This document shows positions 46,601 through 47,165 of a stretch of DNA of 47,165 nucleotides, piece after piece. The notes below the pieces were generated by a model. That model saw only the letters and a program-made list of their open reading frames with translations. It searched no databases and was not told the origin of the DNA. The stretch spans positions 1 to 47,165 of the forward strand of contig JAQCDS010000009.1 of assembly GCA_027620655.1 (NCBI GenBank), given 5' to 3'. The stretch comes from Bacteroidota bacterium. Lineage in GTDB: Bacteria > Bacteroidota > Bacteroidia > Flavobacteriales > Flavobacteriaceae. The translations under genes were made by a program, and so were the position numbers. How positions within the stretch are numbered: the stretch's first letter is position 1; each line of letters begins with the position of its first letter.

Positions 46601-47165
46601 ATGTGGTAACATACTATACTACTTTTGAAACTGCTGAAGCTGGAACAGATAATTTAGTAAGCCCATATTTGAGTACTTCGGATGAACAAGGAATTTATGT
46701 TCGTGTTCAAAGTGCTGGAGGAGGAGGCTGCTTTATTGTCACTCCCGATCCATTATTCAATTTAATAGTCAATAACAAAGCGACTGCTGCTACTCCGGTT
46801 GATCTTTTCGATTGTGACACGAGCAGTACTGGGGCAGTCACCTCAATATTTGATTTAGAGCAGCAAACAGCCACGATTTTAGGCACACAGGATCCTTCAA
46901 CGTTTACAGTAACTTATCATTCTACTGAAGCAGAAGCAGAATCTGGCACAAATGCTCTTGGCAGTCCATTGACTACAACATCAACAACAATATATGTTCG
47001 AGTTGAAGAGGATGGGTTTCCAACTTGTTATGAAACTACTCAATTTGATATTATTGTATATCCTAATCCAGAGGTATTGAACCAAACCACAACGATTTGT
47101 AGCGCATCGGCGGTTGATCTTATATTAGGGGATGATGCCGATGGTCCTTCGGTGGTGAGTTATGA
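43624..47165 (+). CDS. secreted M43-family metalloprotease with CUB, PKD and P domains (partial, runs off the right edge)
   Basis: The frame is open from ATG 43624 to the end, at least 1180 residues. A signal peptide (1-22) and a possible propeptide precede a zinc protease domain. The zinc site is HELGHFFNLRH at 234-244 and the Met-turn region MSYMDY at 290-295, as in PAPP-A/cytophagalysin (M43) enzymes. A CUB-like domain follows (about 346-459), then a PKD-like domain (about 478-545) and a proprotein convertase P domain (about 622-788). From about residue 854 there are tandem units of about 98 residues. This layout is typical of T9SS cargo ending in a type B sorting domain, which is outside the window. 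It is probably exported via PorU/PorV. Confidence 0.85.
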   Translation, partial: MKKITLFILLIVFSGLYVSAQQRTCGMEDHMEELMKDPVFASQWAENQKKFNAELLRRQNMQQRSIMDEIVIPVAVHFPEAQETDRACLEALAQNQIDILNGDYTATNPDATLWNVASGFYTGVNHGVANIKFCIATSNHPENTDDELVEGGPAVTIGYDFGGGAEVDPLWGGYMNFLIKDIGGGLLGFSFLGGSIAAGQAVTMNLGAFGSGSGCTDSGIVPGAPYDLGRTTTHELGHFFNLRHPWGNGPGSCSEDDGIADTPNIDSPNFGCPNPGSVNGCEDGEFALTMSYMDYGDDACLYMFSEGQTDVVDAYVAVLEAQFKPNTVPVCVETPIYTMTDGTINTCNGIFYDSGGADGNYSDNEDYTLTICPDTPGQVIQLNFTSFETQTNADILSIYNADNADDPATLMGDFSGFTADDSPGTVIATGTNPTGCLTIVFTSSSGASFSGWQANISCQDPPQECQTIQAQLDSAFPAPNEDGFILVCPGEEITLTGSGTFSEPGGGDGATYQWETGDGTVIDGLTATFSFDEPGVYVANLNIWDTNTSIFPEGCRNTNLINQIIKVSTTPDFTGTRAQTNPLCFGDSTIVRAVVTPTPYYNECTPPESEVTFLPDGSGVSYETSIIVDCFDSDQTLDDINQLVDICLELEHSYLGDLDIEIISPSGQTVILQNQGGGSANLGVPWATGTVDGESSNTTPGEGYLYCFVPGNSYPTLVDGIQSGGTFPNGDSTTATYTDSFVPAGTYSSDETLDGLIGSSLNGSWTIRITDNIGLDNGYIFSWSLSFDPALQPPNLSFTPEIVSGSWADDPTIIADDGDTITIAPGTEGQFCYTYTALDNFDCEYTYEVCVDVLPEIIYDTPTDLLICDQPAPPYIFDLSQNEQTMLVPTPNPDDYVVTFHNSLEDAENDVNAIADIINYDGVDQEEIFVRFEYLDSNCFEIESFLLKLIDLPQINPVDDLNLCDDLTNDGIEEFDLEQQTIEILGGQSATDYVVTYYTTFETAEAGTDNLVSPYLSTSDEQGIYVRVQSAGGGGCFIVTPDPLFNLIVNNKATAATPVDLFDCDTSSTGAVTSIFDLEQQTATILGTQDPSTFTVTYHSTEAEAESGTNALGSPLTTTSTTIYVRVEEDGFPTCYETTQFDIIVYPNPEVLNQTTTICSASAVDLILGDDADGPSVVSY
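46183..47165 (+). repeat. tandem ~98-residue repeats in the metalloprotease
   Basis: Three full units (46183-46476, 46477-46770 and 46771-47058) and a partial fourth (47059 to the edge) share a pattern. Each has an opening with CD about 12-15 residues in, then FDL..QT..(I/M)L, VT(F/Y) near mid-unit, a run with AE, then (I)(F/Y)VR and a late Cys. Similar units occur in large flavobacterial surface proteins. The DNA is diverged between units, so this is an old protein repeat rather than a recent duplication. Confidence 0.75.

Overview
The window is chromosomal DNA of low G+C content from a member of the Bacteroidota, almost certainly the family Flavobacteriaceae. The signs are the type IX secretion and gliding block porV-porU-gldJ, a fused SecDF, and promoter-like sequences of the Bacteroidetes form (TTTG, about 19 bases, TAnnTTTG). 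Most genes are housekeeping genes in arrangements typical of marine flavobacteria. I could not assign a genus from the sequence alone.

Layout. 1-602: 3' end of a 23S rRNA gene, a 5S rRNA gene and the rRNA operon terminator. 603-1500: a small accessory patch holding a truncated EcoRI-type DNA methyltransferase remnant and a tiny membrane ORF. 1504-3492 (minus): a glycosyltransferase and an acyl-CoA dehydrogenase. 3582-9321 (plus): anmK, nhaD and the tightly packed exbB-exbD-tonB-folC group. 9383-9490: tRNA-Val(TAC) with a clear promoter and terminator. 9477-18318 (minus): a small membrane protein, pdhC-pdhA, cdd, porV and porU. 18542-21558 (plus): gldJ and murF. 21592-21666 (minus): tRNA-Val(GAC). 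21809-25536 (plus): a TIGR02206-like membrane protein, an SDR oxidoreductase, ffh and folD. 25541-29651 (minus): VOC protein, RluF-type pseudouridine synthase, alpha/beta hydrolase, lipoprotein and HerA-like ATPase. 29727-39537 (plus): queE, asnB, gyrB, an outer-membrane-like protein, mdh and secDF. 39604-42915 (minus): lgt, yidD, cysS and folE. 43148-47165 (plus): a small secreted protein, then a giant secreted M43-family metalloprotease that runs off the right edge.

How the genes fit together. The strongest theme is protein export. SecDF drives Sec export, Lgt begins lipoprotein maturation (GldJ and the 185-residue lipoprotein are clients), YidD assists membrane insertion, and Ffh targets membrane proteins. 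PorU and PorV then attach type IX cargo to the surface, and GldJ belongs to the gliding/T9SS apparatus. The multidomain protease at the right edge looks like such cargo, though its C-terminal sorting domain lies outside the window. ExbB-ExbD-TonB powers outer-membrane uptake.

I found no CRISPR array, prophage or intact insertion sequence. No clearly new system is visible. The items most worth checking are the secreted 157-residue protein paired with the giant protease, the methyltransferase remnant beside the rRNA operon, and the five-gene cluster led by a HerA-like ATPase.
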